A stretch of DNA of 64,000 bases from Thecaphora thlaspeos (taxonomy: Eukaryota > Basidiomycota > Ustilaginomycetes > Urocystidales > Glomosporiaceae), in NCBI GenBank assembly GCA_900291925.1, contig UWYS01000003.1, positions 372,001 through 436,000 of the forward strand. The letters run 5' to 3'. The notes below the pieces were generated by a model, which did not search any database, was not told where the DNA came from, and saw only the letters and a list, made by a program, of their open reading frames with translations. Position 1 is the first letter of the stretch. Each line of letters begins with the position of its first letter. Position numbers and translations under genes: made by a program. Below, piece after piece: positions 1 through 10,086 of the stretch.

Positions 1-55
1 GGGGAAGATTGGGGGGGGGGATACCAAGACAAGAGACCACGTCGGGGCCTTGGCT

Positions 56-2188
56 TTACATGGCAAAAGGCACCATCGACTGGCCAGCTGGTTCGCTCCA
101 TTTACCCGCACCGATCAGGTGAAGCGCGGACGTCTGTATCTCTGATGGCAGCATCGTCTTGTCGTTGACGTTGAGGAGGGCAGGTTCCGAGGGACTGGAA
201 GCTGCACTGCTATAACAGCCACTCGTCCCGAACTCGGAAGCATCAGGTGTCGAGCAACGAGAAAAGGCCGCATCGGACGTTTCACCGTCCACGTCCAGTC
301 CCAATCCTCCGCCTTGCGTGATATGGTTCAGCTCGGCTTGACCGCCTTCTTGCAGCGGTTTCAGAGCGGCTGCTTGACGACGTGCGGCTCGTCCTGCGCC
401 GCGACCGCGACTTCGACGACCGCGCGAACGTACACGTCGTCGTCCCTCTTCGCCACCCCGGTTGGAAGTTTCGTCGCTGCAGTCAGGATGGTCATATCCC
501 AGCGTGCAAGGTGCGAAAGTGACGGAGCTAGAGTGTCCGTGTCCGTGTACGAGCTTGGGTCGCAAGTTGGCGCCGTCAAGGCCGCCACTGAGGTGGATGA
601 CGTTCGACTCGTAGCCGCCCTGGTAGTAGCCGCGCGGAGGACCGTTGGGCATCGCGGCGGCCAGGTATCCACTAAAGCCACCGACGCCAACGCCAACGCC
701 GCCGAATTGGCCCATAAAGGCTGGCCCAAGGTGAGAGACACCGGGCGCGTAGCCGTGGACCAGGTTGGCATGGTGCGGGTGCGGGTGTGCGTTCTGACGG
801 GGACCGTAGCCGGCACCGTGCGACCCGTAGACCGGTCCGGACACGGGAGGTAGCGGGATGGAGTGGCTCGGTGCGCTGTAGGTGGCCGCGGTGGTGAAGA
901 AGGGATTGTGCTTCCTCATGTCGCGCATCGAGAGGTGTGGGGCGTAGACGCTGCTGACGCTCTTGGAGCTCACGTGCTGACGAAGACGATGGGCCGCCGC
1001 GCCGCCGACGGTCGTGCTGCTGGAAGCGGCGGGTCGCGCACCACCGAGGCGGACACCACCGCCGAGCACGCCGACGTTGCCGTTGTCGTGGATGGTGTAG
1101 TTGCTCTTGACCTGGCCGCCCTCCTCGTTGGCAACGCTGGAACTGACCGAACCGTGACGGAGGCGCTGCTGCCTGCCGTCTTCGCCGACGTTGGTGTTGC
1201 GCGGGGTCGAGACGATCTCGGCCCCCTGCTCGAGCACCATGGTGCAGTCGCCCGCAGCGTCGTCGCTGTCGTCGCCGTAGAAGAGTATGGCGCCTTTGAA
1301 GGGAGTGCGGCAGATGGTGGCATCGGCCTGCTCGCCCTCGACCTCGCTGGCGCTCCTTGGGCTGCTGCTCGACGACGATAACGACGACGACGATGATGAT
1401 GCCGTCGACCAGGGCGAGACGAGGCTGGGACAGGCGTCGCTCTCTTCTTCGCTAGCGTAGCTGGTGGCGTCGGTGCTGAGCGAGGCGTTGCTCGACATGC
1501 TGACACTGCGCGACAGACCGGCGATGCTGCTGCCGCAGCTCGAGGTCGAATCATGCCTGGCGCGGTGGACCGCGACGCTGCCGCTGGCGAGCGAGGAAGG
1601 GTACCTCGACTCTGGCCGGACGATCTGGATGGCACGGCTCTCGCACGGAGCGACGGCGCTCGTCACGGTGACGGCCGGCCTCTGGTTGTCGCCGTGCTGC
1701 GTCAGGAGCTTTCCCCAGACGACGCTGATGGCGCTGGAGCAGGCCGAGCGCGCCTCGATGTCAAACTGGGACGGCACGACGCCCGGTCCGGAGCCCATGC
1801 GGATCGCGACGCAGTCCGGATCGAGCCAGAGGGTGAAGGGCGTGCGAAACCATTGGCGCGCCAGGTCGAGGGCGCCCTGGTGCGGGCCGCCGGCTACGAT
1901 CTCGCCCTCCTCTGCGTGCGACTCGAGGACGGAGCGGCAGGCGTCGAGGATGGCGAGGTCGGGACCCTCGCCGGCAGAGTGGAGCTGCCAGACGATGGCG
2001 CGCGATGCGGAACCTCGCTCGGCGTCGTTGGCGTACCAGCAGCCCTCGCACCGGGCGCGGAGGCGAGCCCTGAGGCTGTCGGTGAAGGTCTCGATCGACG
2101 ACGGCGCAGCATGCTGGCCCGACTCTTCCGAGCGAGTCGGGATGAGCGCTGCGACGCGGGCGACGGCAGCCTCGATCTCGTTGAACAT
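56..2188 (-). CDS. BTG/Tob (anti-proliferative) domain protein
   Basis: Single-exon frame of 710 residues. The N-terminal ~165 residues look like a BTG/Tob domain: an opening amphipathic helix (MFNEIEAAVARVAAL), the box-A-like CEGCWYANDAERGSASRAI, and a box-B-like stretch PFTLWLDPDCVAIRMGSG that matches the family's 'L.LW.DP..V..R.G' signature. In animals BTG/Tob proteins bind the CCR4-NOT deadenylase through this fold and promote mRNA decay; the same role here is inference. The remaining ~540 residues are low complexity: a long Ser run near residue 270, Gly/His/Pro-rich stretches, and an Arg/Gly patch near residue 600. Such a long disordered tail suits a Tob-type regulator more than a short BTG. 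No intron is needed. The start is the first Met of the frame and lies at the domain edge. Confidence 0.75.
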   Translation of the reverse strand: MFNEIEAAVARVAALIPTRSEESGQHAAPSSIETFTDSLRARLRARCEGCWYANDAERGSASRAIVWQLHSAGEGPDLAILDACRSVLESHAEEGEIVAGGPHQGALDLARQWFRTPFTLWLDPDCVAIRMGSGPGVVPSQFDIEARSACSSAISVVWGKLLTQHGDNQRPAVTVTSAVAPCESRAIQIVRPESRYPSSLASGSVAVHRARHDSTSSCGSSIAGLSRSVSMSSNASLSTDATSYASEEESDACPSLVSPWSTASSSSSSLSSSSSSPRSASEVEGEQADATICRTPFKGAILFYGDDSDDAAGDCTMVLEQGAEIVSTPRNTNVGEDGRQQRLRHGSVSSSVANEEGGQVKSNYTIHDNGNVGVLGGGVRLGGARPAASSSTTVGGAAAHRLRQHVSSKSVSSVYAPHLSMRDMRKHNPFFTTAATYSAPSHSIPLPPVSGPVYGSHGAGYGPRQNAHPHPHHANLVHGYAPGVSHLGPAFMGQFGGVGVGVGGFSGYLAAAMPNGPPRGYYQGGYESNVIHLSGGLDGANLRPKLVHGHGHSSSVTFAPCTLGYDHPDCSDETSNRGGEEGRRRVRSRGRRSRGRGAGRAARRQAAALKPLQEGGQAELNHITQGGGLGLDVDGETSDAAFSRCSTPDASEFGTSGCYSSAASSPSEPALLNVNDKTMLPSEIQTSALHLIGAGKWSEPAGQSMVPFAM

Positions 2189-3470
2189 GTCGGGCGAAGC
2201 AGGGAAGCTCTCGACAAGATGAGCCGGTGAGGAGGAGTGGCGGTGTCTGTGCAGATGAAGGGCCGACCGTAGGGAGTGTGTGTGGGGGGATGGGTGGGCT
2301 GCCCCTATAGAAAGCTTGCCAGCAGAGATGCCGACAGAACTGTGGAGAGCTTGCAGGTGGGTATGTATGCAGCGGGACGAATAGACAATCGAACACGGCA
2401 GCGCTCAGTCGACTAGGATGCCGGCGGCAGTGCCGGAGTCGAAGCCGGAAGAATGACCGGATGGATGGAAGGTGGGAAGTGGGCAACCGACCAAATGAAG
2501 TTCTAAGTGGCCTCGGAGATCGATAGTGACGACGAGAGCCGCCTCCTGAAAGACAATGTTGAAGATGCCGAGCGAAGCGGGAATACCGGAGGGGGGGACT
2601 TTGCTATCCGGCGCTGCTCTCCAGTCGACGCTCCAGCGAGCGGGACAAGGCGAGGCGGATGGGCTTGGCGAATTGACGGAAACGCAAAGGAGGGGGTCGC
2701 GGCTGTCAAACTGGCAACGGTAGAGGGAGTGAATGCTGAGAGGGAATCAAGGCGAAGAGGAGCAGGATGGAAGGGAAGGAGGGGAAGGAGGGGAAGACGG
2801 AGATGAGGATGGACGATGGGAGCAGCGAACGACCCGGGGACTGATATAAACGAGCGCTTGACGAAGGCGGGCGAGCTCGATAGGAACGACGTCGGTGCGG
2901 TGGATTCGGTCGACGTAGAGACTGCGAGAAGGCTGAGGCGGGCCGAAGGAGGAAGGCGGGTACGAAAGGGTGGGGTGGATAGCAAGACAAGCCAGAAGGG
3001 AAGGCGATGGGGCGGGAAGGTGACGACGGTAGCGCAGGCGTTGATCTCAGGCGGGGCAGGCTGAGTGGAGCGAGTGTAGATGCTAAAGTAGGGAGGGTGG
3101 CCTAGAGCACAGTAGTACGTAGTCAAGGGACGGCGGCGTACTACGTTGGGGGTTGCAGTAATGGCGGCGTAGATCGACGGACCGACTGATGGGGTGGGTG
3201 AAGCAAGGCAAGTCGACCGACCGACGGACAGAGGCTGACGACGATGGTGACGACGAGCGGGCGTGGTTCTCTCATACTTACTTAGCTTGGACGGCAAGGT
3301 GGGGCGCCAGTGCTTCAGTACTGCAGTTATGTATGTGTAGCGACCACCGCTCAAGCCTACCAGCTTAGGTCGACGCCCTTGGCACGCGCGATCGCTCCCC
3401 TACCTGACCCAATCCTCCTTTGTCGCTGTGCTGAATGGGCTGAGCTATAACGGGCGCAAACGGCAATCGT

Positions 3471-3592
3471 GGTCGCGGTGGCGATGGCGGTGGCGGTGGG
3501 CGGTGGCGGTGGGCGGCGGGGCTCAAGAGTAGCATAGTGCCGTCGCCTAGCTACAGTAGTAGGGCTCGTCGTCGTCGTTGTCGTCGTCGTCG
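3471..3592. repeat. Simple-sequence tracts (GGCGGT-like, then GTC-like)
   Basis: A GGTGGC/GGCGGT-rich stretch at about 3471-3520 is followed by an imperfect (GTC)n run at 3567-3592. Both lie in the gene-poor interval. No function is evident. Confidence 0.7.
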
Positions 3593-5587
3593 CAAGGGCG
3601 GCCTATACGCCCGACGCAAGGTGCCCTTCCAGCAGCAGCGCAGCCGACCACCACACCACCACCGCCCTTGATGCCGCGGCCTTCGGCATACTGTACAGTA
3701 CATATCGCAATGGATGCGGGACGCGGCGCTGGTACTGTACAGTACAGAGGTAAGTCAAGTCACTAGCACAGTGCTTGCTTAGCGAACGGCGCAGTGAGCC
3801 TGCTCACACCAAGTTACCTTCGATCCCGATGTGGACAGCATGGTGATCCGACAGCGCAAGCCATGATGGTCCAGCTGCAGGGACAAGCCCATCCCACAGG
3901 CCTCGTCTAGATCCGCCCGCCAAAGCGTCCACACATGTGCTCAGCACCATCAGGCTGTCCCCTCACCCTTCTCTCTCTCTCCCGAAGATACAGTACCCTA
4001 CGCATGCCCAACATCATCTCCGAGAAAGGATAGGCCAGCTAGGTAGCTCGCAGCGACGATACGTACAGTACGACGTGAGCAGGTGATATGAGCCTACTGG
4101 CACACCACTGCCGCCTCTTGCTGGCAAAACTCTACAACGTCTGACGATATCTACCCTTGAAACAAGGTGTGCCACGATTGCTGCCTTCCACCTCGTCTCC
4201 GACCCCGGATGGCGAGATGACATATGGACGGCCATAACTTTGCAAGCAGCTCGGAACAAGACTGGCCCAGACGACTGCCGGTGAGAAGAGGCGCCGCTGG
4301 ACGCAACCGTCCTATCATGAAATCCTACACGTTGATCCACGATGCGTAACCACGACGTCTTCTTGTCTTCCTCTTTGCATAAACCATCTTGGCCTAGCAT
4401 CCATAGAGTACCGGGAGTCTTCAAGGTTCCTAGCCGGCCAGCAGCATGAGCTGGAAGGACGGCAAGGAACCATCCTTCCCCTGGCGCAGCGGCCCGGCCG
4501 AGCAATTTCCTTGATCTCGGAGGAAGAGGGAGTTGTCGCTTTTCTATGCGCTACCTACCTTGAGTTCGCAGGGGTAGAGTGGGTGAGGTGGGTCACGTTT
4601 CCTTTGGGTCTGACAAACAAGAGGAGGGGAGCAGTGGCATGGGGGTGGTGGGGCGGGCGGTTGGAGGCGAGGTTGGAGGGAAAGTGGGGATTCTTCCGCC
4701 GTCTTCGTCCATGGGCCTCGCTTGTCCATCTCCTCAAGACCATCACCACAACCGACATCGACCCGCTATCGCCCTCGACCTCCAATGTTCCCGGAAGCAA
4801 GATCATCAAGAGTACAGCAGTAGACCGTGTAGTCACACGTCATGCGGCGGCGCCTTGGGCATTTCTAACCCGGAACGCTGGCATACCGACTGGCCTGCAA
4901 GTCCGACGCCCTTCAGTAGTATGGAGGCGCCGTTGCCCGTATCGTATCCACGCCCCAGCTGGGCGATGGCCAGCATGCCTCTGGAAGTTGCTGGTCGTGG
5001 ACTGTATCAATTGTTGGCTTCTCGTCCATCGTCGAGCCTTCCCTCATGCATCCTCGGCGCTGGCACTTTTTCCAGGGTTGCTTTGGTGAGCTCCTCATGC
5101 GTATCCCGGAGGATCCAGACGTTCTCTGAAGGGTCGCGTGGGCCGTATCCGCCCGAGATGAGGAACAGCATTGTGGCGCTTGGGTACCATTGTCACGCCA
5201 TTCCCCGGCCATAAACTGGCAATGCCTAGAGAAGAGGCCAACAGGTGGGGGATGCACTAAAGATTTACTAAATGTATATACAATAGCGTGGTGTTCAAAT
5301 ATCGACCTCCCAATCAGATTTAGTGGGATTTCATGTACACGGCGAGGTAGGACATGTACAAGTAGCTGCCGCGAAGACCAGTGCATGGTGGTGAGAGCTT
5401 GGACGCAGCAGCTATGGAAGGAATACATCGAGTTTAGCCCATACAAGAGAGAGAGAAAGGGAGATCATGTGCGCGTGCACGCGCCGAAGGAATGGCTACA
5501 AGAGAGCGAGAGAGCGAGAGAGCGAGCCCTACACGGCCAAGCCAGGATAAGGGGCGCAGCCGCCTTACTATTCGCCCGAGGAGGCCG

Positions 5588-5639
5588 GTAGGTGGTGCTG
5601 GTAGGTGGTGCTGGTAGGTGGTGCTGGTAGGTGGTGCTG
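5588..5639. repeat. 13-bp tandem repeat, 4 copies
   Basis: Four perfect head-to-tail copies of GTAGGTGGTGCTG, followed by a degenerate partial copy that runs into GTGGTGGTAG. The array ends about 65 bp upstream of the tRNA-Asp gene. Confidence 0.9.
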
Positions 5640-5705
5640 GTAGTGGTGGTGGTAGGGAGGAAGGAAGGAAAGGAAGGGAAGCACAGGTGATACCGTATTA
5701 CTACT

Positions 5706-5818
5706 TCCGAATTAGTTTAGTGGCTATGACGGCGCCTTGTCAATTCCAGCAGGATTTCGACCATTGACGTCCCTGCAATTGCGCGGCGCAGACCCGGGTT
5801 CAATTCCCGGATTTGGAG
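5706..5818 (+). tRNA. tRNA-Asp (GTC) with intron
   Basis: The mature tRNA folds as a 72-nt cloverleaf. The acceptor TCCGAAT (5706-5712) pairs with ATTTGGA (5811-5817, one G-U) and the discriminator is G5818. The anticodon stem GCGCC pairs with GGCGC, and the anticodon GTC is at 5739-5741. The T arm is CCGGG-TTCAATT-CCCGG (5794-5810). A 41-nt intron (about 5743-5783) sits one base 3' of the anticodon, the standard nuclear tRNA intron position, and would be removed by the tRNA splicing endonuclease. CCA is not encoded. The D-arm pairing is weak, as in other eukaryotic tRNA-Asp genes. Confidence 0.88.
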
Positions 5819-7090
5819 CACCTCTTTCTGTTGTTTTTGTTTCCCTTTTTGTTTCTCTTTTTTCATTATCTTCGGCGAGGGCTTCGTTGAATCTATCGTT
5901 GTAGGATCTCTTCTCGCGATGTCAGTTGAACCCAGTGTGGCTGTTGATATGTCTGTGGCCAGAGGCCTGGCATTGCAGAAACAATTGTCGTCACGGAATG
6001 TTGCTAGCGCTCTGTCGACGTGCTTGAGCGCGACATGTAGCGAGTTCTGTACAAAGGCATGGTCCTTCACGCCGGTTCTTCTGAGCACCCTTTCCTCCTC
6101 TGAGCAACATCGACAAATGCTACGCTCGCGAGTCACGATTGAGGTAAAAGCTGGTTGCTCATCGCCCCGCTTGAGTGATCAACATATGAGTTACGCGGCG
6201 TTACAGCTCTCGAGCATGGATACAGACGATGGTATCCGTCAAAAGCATTGGAAATCCTCTACGACTGTAGTTTGTGTCAATATGAACGTCCCGATTTGTT
6301 CTTTGTCAACAAACGGATCAGCTATCTCAAAGTAGATTCATATCCTCGACGCCTGATCTGGAAGATCAAGACCGTGCGTCAAGAGGTCGATACTTGTCTC
6401 GTCAGCATTGGTGCTGTGCTACTGTTGTCCTGTTTCTACCATGTCGAAAGACAGTGATATCAGCGATACCTCTACATGCCCTCGTCGACATCTGAACTAA
6501 GAAGCGGCCATTCTCCCACCTTCGAAGAGAGGGTCAGCGACCGATTCGTGATACCACCGGCAGGCCTAGTCGCAAGGTCACTAGACTCGAAGTCAGACCG
6601 ACAACCGGCTGGGTAGGGAGCCGAGCCTGGATCCTCCGTTTATGTCCCTTCGTACTTATAGCCAACGGCGTACGCGGGGCTAGCTTTCAACAAGCGAGAG
6701 AGGGATCGTCGCCGATGTGGGCGGTGTCGGAATGTGATAGTATTACAAGTGTTGCGAGGAAACACTGGACGGGACAAAAGAGGCACGAGGCGGGGACGGT
6801 ATAGCGGCGATGGCGGGTGGAGACTTTTGGTGGTTGATGGGTTAGATCGAGCGAGATGGTGCGACAGGGTCGAGACGACTCCTTGCCGCCGCCGTGTACT
6901 GGCGTGCGAGGTTCGGGCAACACGGGCGTCGTCGTTTCGGTGCCAGAGCACGTTGGCGCGGTCTTGGCAGAGCGTTGAGTAGGCTGCATCGCGCTATCGA
7001 CCCGATGCTCCGGTCGGATCGCAAGTTTCTCGGTCCGCGCGCCGCTCTGTTCCCGACGGCGGCGTCGAGCTACTTCGAGGAGAGCTGGGT
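5819..7090. other. Intergenic stretch, no supported gene
   Basis: Between the tRNA-Asp and the SmG stop codon. It starts with a T-rich run (about 5822-5865) suited to RNA polymerase III termination. Frames at 5717-6136 (minus), 5919-6335 and 6248-6457 (plus) show no family resemblance and are probably chance. Confidence 0.45.
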
Positions 7091-7495
7091 TTATCGTGAC
7101 TTGACGTACTCCAACGCTTCGAGCGATGTTACGCTGTTTCCTCGAACGACCTGTATTACAGCGCGAGCGGAAAGGGAGGCGGGAGCAGGTCACAGGAGAA
7201 GAGTTCATTCGGTCAGTTGTCGCTATTCGACAGCCGGTTGAGCCGACCCAAGGGGTACGGCATGCTGGTCGACCGAGGGGATCAAACTCACCACTGTGCC
7301 GCAGCTGTCGCCGTCCTGCCAAAGGTTGGCGTTGCCAGAGTCCGGATGTACCTGCTCGACTGCGTCGTCGACGACGAGGTTGAGGAACATGTCGAAGCCG
7401 CGGAGAGTGCCGTTGATCTTGCGTCCGCCCTGGATGTTGACTGCGATGCGCTTGTCAAGGAAGCGCTTGAGCTCTGGTTGTCCGACCTTTGACAT
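7091..7495 (-). CDS. SMX2/SNRPG: Sm core protein G (snRNP)
   Basis: Two exons (7292-7495, 7091-7150) encode 87 residues. The start MSKVGQPELKRFLDKRI, the Sm1 core 'IQGGRKINGTLRGFD..LNLVVDD' and the Sm2 box VVRGNSVTSLEALE are classic SmG. SmG is one of the seven Sm proteins that ring U1, U2, U4 and U5 snRNAs. The intron (7151-7291) has a gtgagt donor and a tacag acceptor and falls just before Sm2. Relative to the usual ~76-80 residues there is an insertion (VHPDSGNANLWQDGDSCG) in the loop between the Sm1 and Sm2 motifs; the frame is open through it. A CGATGCGGTG repeat array starts 75 bp upstream of the start codon. Confidence 0.92.
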
Positions 7496-7570
7496 TGTGA
7501 GGGGAAGCGGGTGGCTGGCCGGGTGGCTGGCCGGGTGGGGACAGAGATATGTGGCAAGGATGAAAGCGTG

Positions 7571-7618
7571 CGATGCGGTGCGATGCGGTGCGATGCGGTG
7601 CGATGCGGTGCGATGCGG
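7571..7618. repeat. 10-bp tandem repeat (CGATGCGGTG), ~4.8 copies
   Basis: Perfect decamer array in the 5' flank of the SmG gene, 75-125 bp upstream of its start codon. A shorter GGTGGCTGGCC duplication lies at about 7509-7533. The array could lie in the promoter or the 5' UTR. Confidence 0.9.
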
Positions 7619-8214
7619 GGATGGTGTGAGATGGGGAGGGGGAGATAGATAGATAGAGTGAGTGAGGGAGAGAGCGACAGATTCAGAAGAGCGTGTGATC
7701 GGACTCTACATCAGCCAGCCAGGCTCACTCCGCCCCACGCGAAAAGGTCGCAGCAACGCGCCGAGACTCTCGCGCGAGTCAGCGCGTAACGCTCGCCGTC
7801 AGAGCAAGGGCTTGACGCTCCTCGTACGCTTCCTGGACGTCAACGGGCTGTATCGTCCGTATCAACCCCAACCACAGACGCGCACATGCATCGAGCGACA
7901 CGTTCGCTTTCCCTCCTTCCCCTTCGCCGCCGTGTCACCCCAAGCTCAAGGATGGTGAGGACGCAAAGGACGATGAGCACGACCAGATGTCTAGCGCGAT
8001 CAAACCCGTCATCTACGTTCCCGAAGGGTTTGCGCGCGGATTGGTCGGCCTTGGTCCTACCATGCCTCTCGACTGGTCCCGACGCCAGCACGCGACGAAA
8101 GACGTTTTTCATTGTTTGCATTCATGGACGTCACTTTCGATACTGGTATGGTTCACCGGCCCCTGTACGAATTCCGTCCAAACATTCGATCGACCCGTCA
8201 ATGTATCATTGGAA

Positions 8215-10086
8215 TCAGGACAGGCTAGCCCTGACTGCCAACCAATCGGCCTTCTTCCTCGCCTCTTCCCGCTTCCTCTTGGCTTTCGTCATCTTTTGTG
8301 ACGCCTGTCCCTGTCTCTGCCCGTGCCCTCGCTCGTCGTCCTCGTTCGCAGACCGTCTCGTATGCCTTGCCGGCTCTCTCTCGTCGTCTCTCTGCTTGGC
8401 GGCGGAGCCCTCACTGCGGATCTCAATACGCCCCTCGGCCGCCCTGCCGCGTCGGGTAGCCCTGTGTTGCTGCATGCCGAGACCGCGTCGATCTGTTTTG
8501 AGATCGATGTCGATAGGCGTGAGGTTCGTCGAAGGTCTCGCTCCCAGCTCTGCTAATATCTCAGCGTCGTCTGGCGTCCTGAACGATGGGTCCTCGAATG
8601 TCTGCTGCATCGCTGTCGCACCGTCACTGTCGTGTTCGGACTGGTCGATGTCATCGCCGAAGTCGTAGCCATCGTCTGCGGGACCCGAGATGCGCGGCAG
8701 GTTCTGCCACCAGTCGATCGGACCCACTTCCACCGTCGAAGACGTCGCTGTTTGACTGCGGCCTTGTGGCGTCGATGTTTCCATCACAAAGTCGTCGTCG
8801 TCGTCGTCGCTTGAGAGAATGATGGCTTGGCCTGGGTCTTGGCCCGTCGCCTCACCTTCTCCTCCCCTCCGCGAGGGCGAAAACTTCGCCGCAAGAGCTG
8901 TCGACGCTCGACGCTGCCTCTGCGCGTTCTCAACAGCCTCCCTCCTCCTGGCCTTTACGAGCTGCTGCCACTTCCACTCTTCGATGCCCAGCCCCATACC
9001 TTCCTTCCAGCCCATACGAGCGAGCAATCCGTAGCCGACGTTATCGGATCGAATTCTCTCACACCTCGAAGAGGTGGTGCCGCGGGTGTGATGAGCAACG
9101 ACAGCCGAGCCTTCGGCATGCGTGGCGCCACCGAGCTTCGCGTCGGGGGACGTCGATGGCGGTGACGTAGTGCGCGAAGGCCCTCTGCTGCTGTCCGAGA
9201 GCGTGACGGCAGGAGCGGGGACCGGCGTAGCGTTCTGTGAATCCGAGGCGGAGGCGGAAGAGACGGCCGTGTTGAGACCGAGGCGGTGGGTGATGCTCTG
9301 ACGGTGGAGCGCAAGCGCCAAGGGCGTTGGATGTGGTGGGAGGCTTTCGCCGCAGTACGGACAAGGTTGAATCTTCCCGGCGTCCATGTCCACACCGCTG
9401 TTGAGCGAAGCTTGCTCGACGGCAGTAGTAGCTGCAGCTGAAGACGCCTCTCTGCTCCGCTGCTGGTGCAGTTTCGCCAAGGCTTTGGATACGAACCAGT
9501 CGGTCCCCTGGCGTTGTGCTTGCCCGCGTAGATCGCGGCACGATGACGCCGCTGCACGCGAGGAGGTGGGCCGGGCGGGTCGAGGTGATGACTGATGGGA
9601 TGCTGAGCAGTTCGGGCCTGAAGCCGGGCTCGGATCCGCCTGGTCGATGTCGGGTGTGAGGGCAGCATAGAGCTGCGACATGCTCTCAAGCTGAGGAGAT
9701 GGACGAGCAGACAGGTCAGTTTGGACCGATGGGCTCTCTTCTGCTCTTTCCGGCAGCTCGCTGAAGACATCCGGATTGTGGGCACTTGGTCCATTGTGCT
9801 GGAGCGAGGGGTCGCTCATGGAGGTAGCTCTGACGAACCAGGCATTGATCCTCTGGGCAGCGGCGGCGGCAATAGACTCTCCCGTCTTGGAAGTCCTCCA
9901 GGCCCAGGCATCGCTGCCGTCATCATCTCCATGTTGGGGCGCGTTGCGAGCATGTCCCAGTCCCGGGCGATCAGCGACTGGCTGGTGCTGGGCCACATCG
10001 GGGCGTCCAGGTTGCGGTTGACCGTTGTCGATTTGCGCGCGTTGCGGGGGCGGATGTGAGCGGATGTGATATGCGTTGAGCGCCAT
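8215..10086 (-). CDS. G-patch domain protein with C2H2-like zinc finger
   Basis: Single-exon frame of about 623 residues, read from the Met at 10086 (MALNAYHIRSH). The frame stays open upstream to 10305, but that part would lie in the divergent promoter. In order there are: a disordered N-terminus; a C2H2-like finger (CPYCGESL...H...H); a G-patch core (SDNVGYGLLARMGWKEGMGLG); a long acidic/Ser insert including an Asp run; then 'LTPIDIDLKTDRRGLG' and a basic C-terminal helix (KMTKAKRKREEARKKADWL). Finger, G-patch and the downstream 'KTDRRGLG' box are the arrangement of GPANK1-like fungal G-patch proteins. G-patch domains usually recruit and activate DEAH helicases in splicing or ribosome biogenesis; which one applies here is unknown. 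The insert splitting the usually continuous G-patch/KTDRRGLG unit is unusual. Confidence 0.78.
   Translation of the reverse strand: MALNAYHIRSHPPPQRAQIDNGQPQPGRPDVAQHQPVADRPGLGHARNAPQHGDDDGSDAWAWRTSKTGESIAAAAAQRINAWFVRATSMSDPSLQHNGPSAHNPDVFSELPERAEESPSVQTDLSARPSPQLESMSQLYAALTPDIDQADPSPASGPNCSASHQSSPRPARPTSSRAAASSCRDLRGQAQRQGTDWFVSKALAKLHQQRSREASSAAATTAVEQASLNSGVDMDAGKIQPCPYCGESLPPHPTPLALALHRQSITHRLGLNTAVSSASASDSQNATPVPAPAVTLSDSSRGPSRTTSPPSTSPDAKLGGATHAEGSAVVAHHTRGTTSSRCERIRSDNVGYGLLARMGWKEGMGLGIEEWKWQQLVKARRREAVENAQRQRRASTALAAKFSPSRRGGEGEATGQDPGQAIILSSDDDDDDFVMETSTPQGRSQTATSSTVEVGPIDWWQNLPRISGPADDGYDFGDDIDQSEHDSDGATAMQQTFEDPSFRTPDDAEILAELGARPSTNLTPIDIDLKTDRRGLGMQQHRATRRGRAAEGRIEIRSEGSAAKQRDDEREPARHTRRSANEDDERGHGQRQGQASQKMTKAKRKREEARKKADWLAVRASLS

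Larger units (their letters stand above)
2189..5705. other. Gene-poor intergenic stretch (~3.5 kb)
   Basis: No frame here shows a recognisable family or convincing coding character. The longest frames (2503-3354 minus; 4511-5089 plus; 4913-5446 minus) have the mixed Arg/Pro/Ser/Thr/Trp composition of GC-rich noncoding DNA. The part next to position 2188 is probably the 5' UTR and promoter of the BTG/Tob gene. Simple repeats occur at 3471-3520 (GGCGGT-type) and 3567-3592 (GTC-type). The palindrome TACTGTACAGTA appears near 3689 and 3731. Confidence 0.5.

Noticed and set aside
2503..3354. Minus-strand 283-codon frame upstream of the BTG/Tob gene
   Set aside because: Pro/Ser/Arg/Thr-rich with no domain; more likely 5' UTR and promoter DNA.
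4511..5446. Overlapping frames of 177-211 codons on both strands
   Set aside because: No family resemblance, no consistent splice-joined extension, and composition typical of noncoding GC-rich DNA.
7840..8121. 93-codon minus frame with one hydrophobic stretch (HLVVLIVLCVLTILELG)
   Set aside because: A possible single-helix micro-protein, but no homology, no splice support and an ordinary length for chance; noted only.
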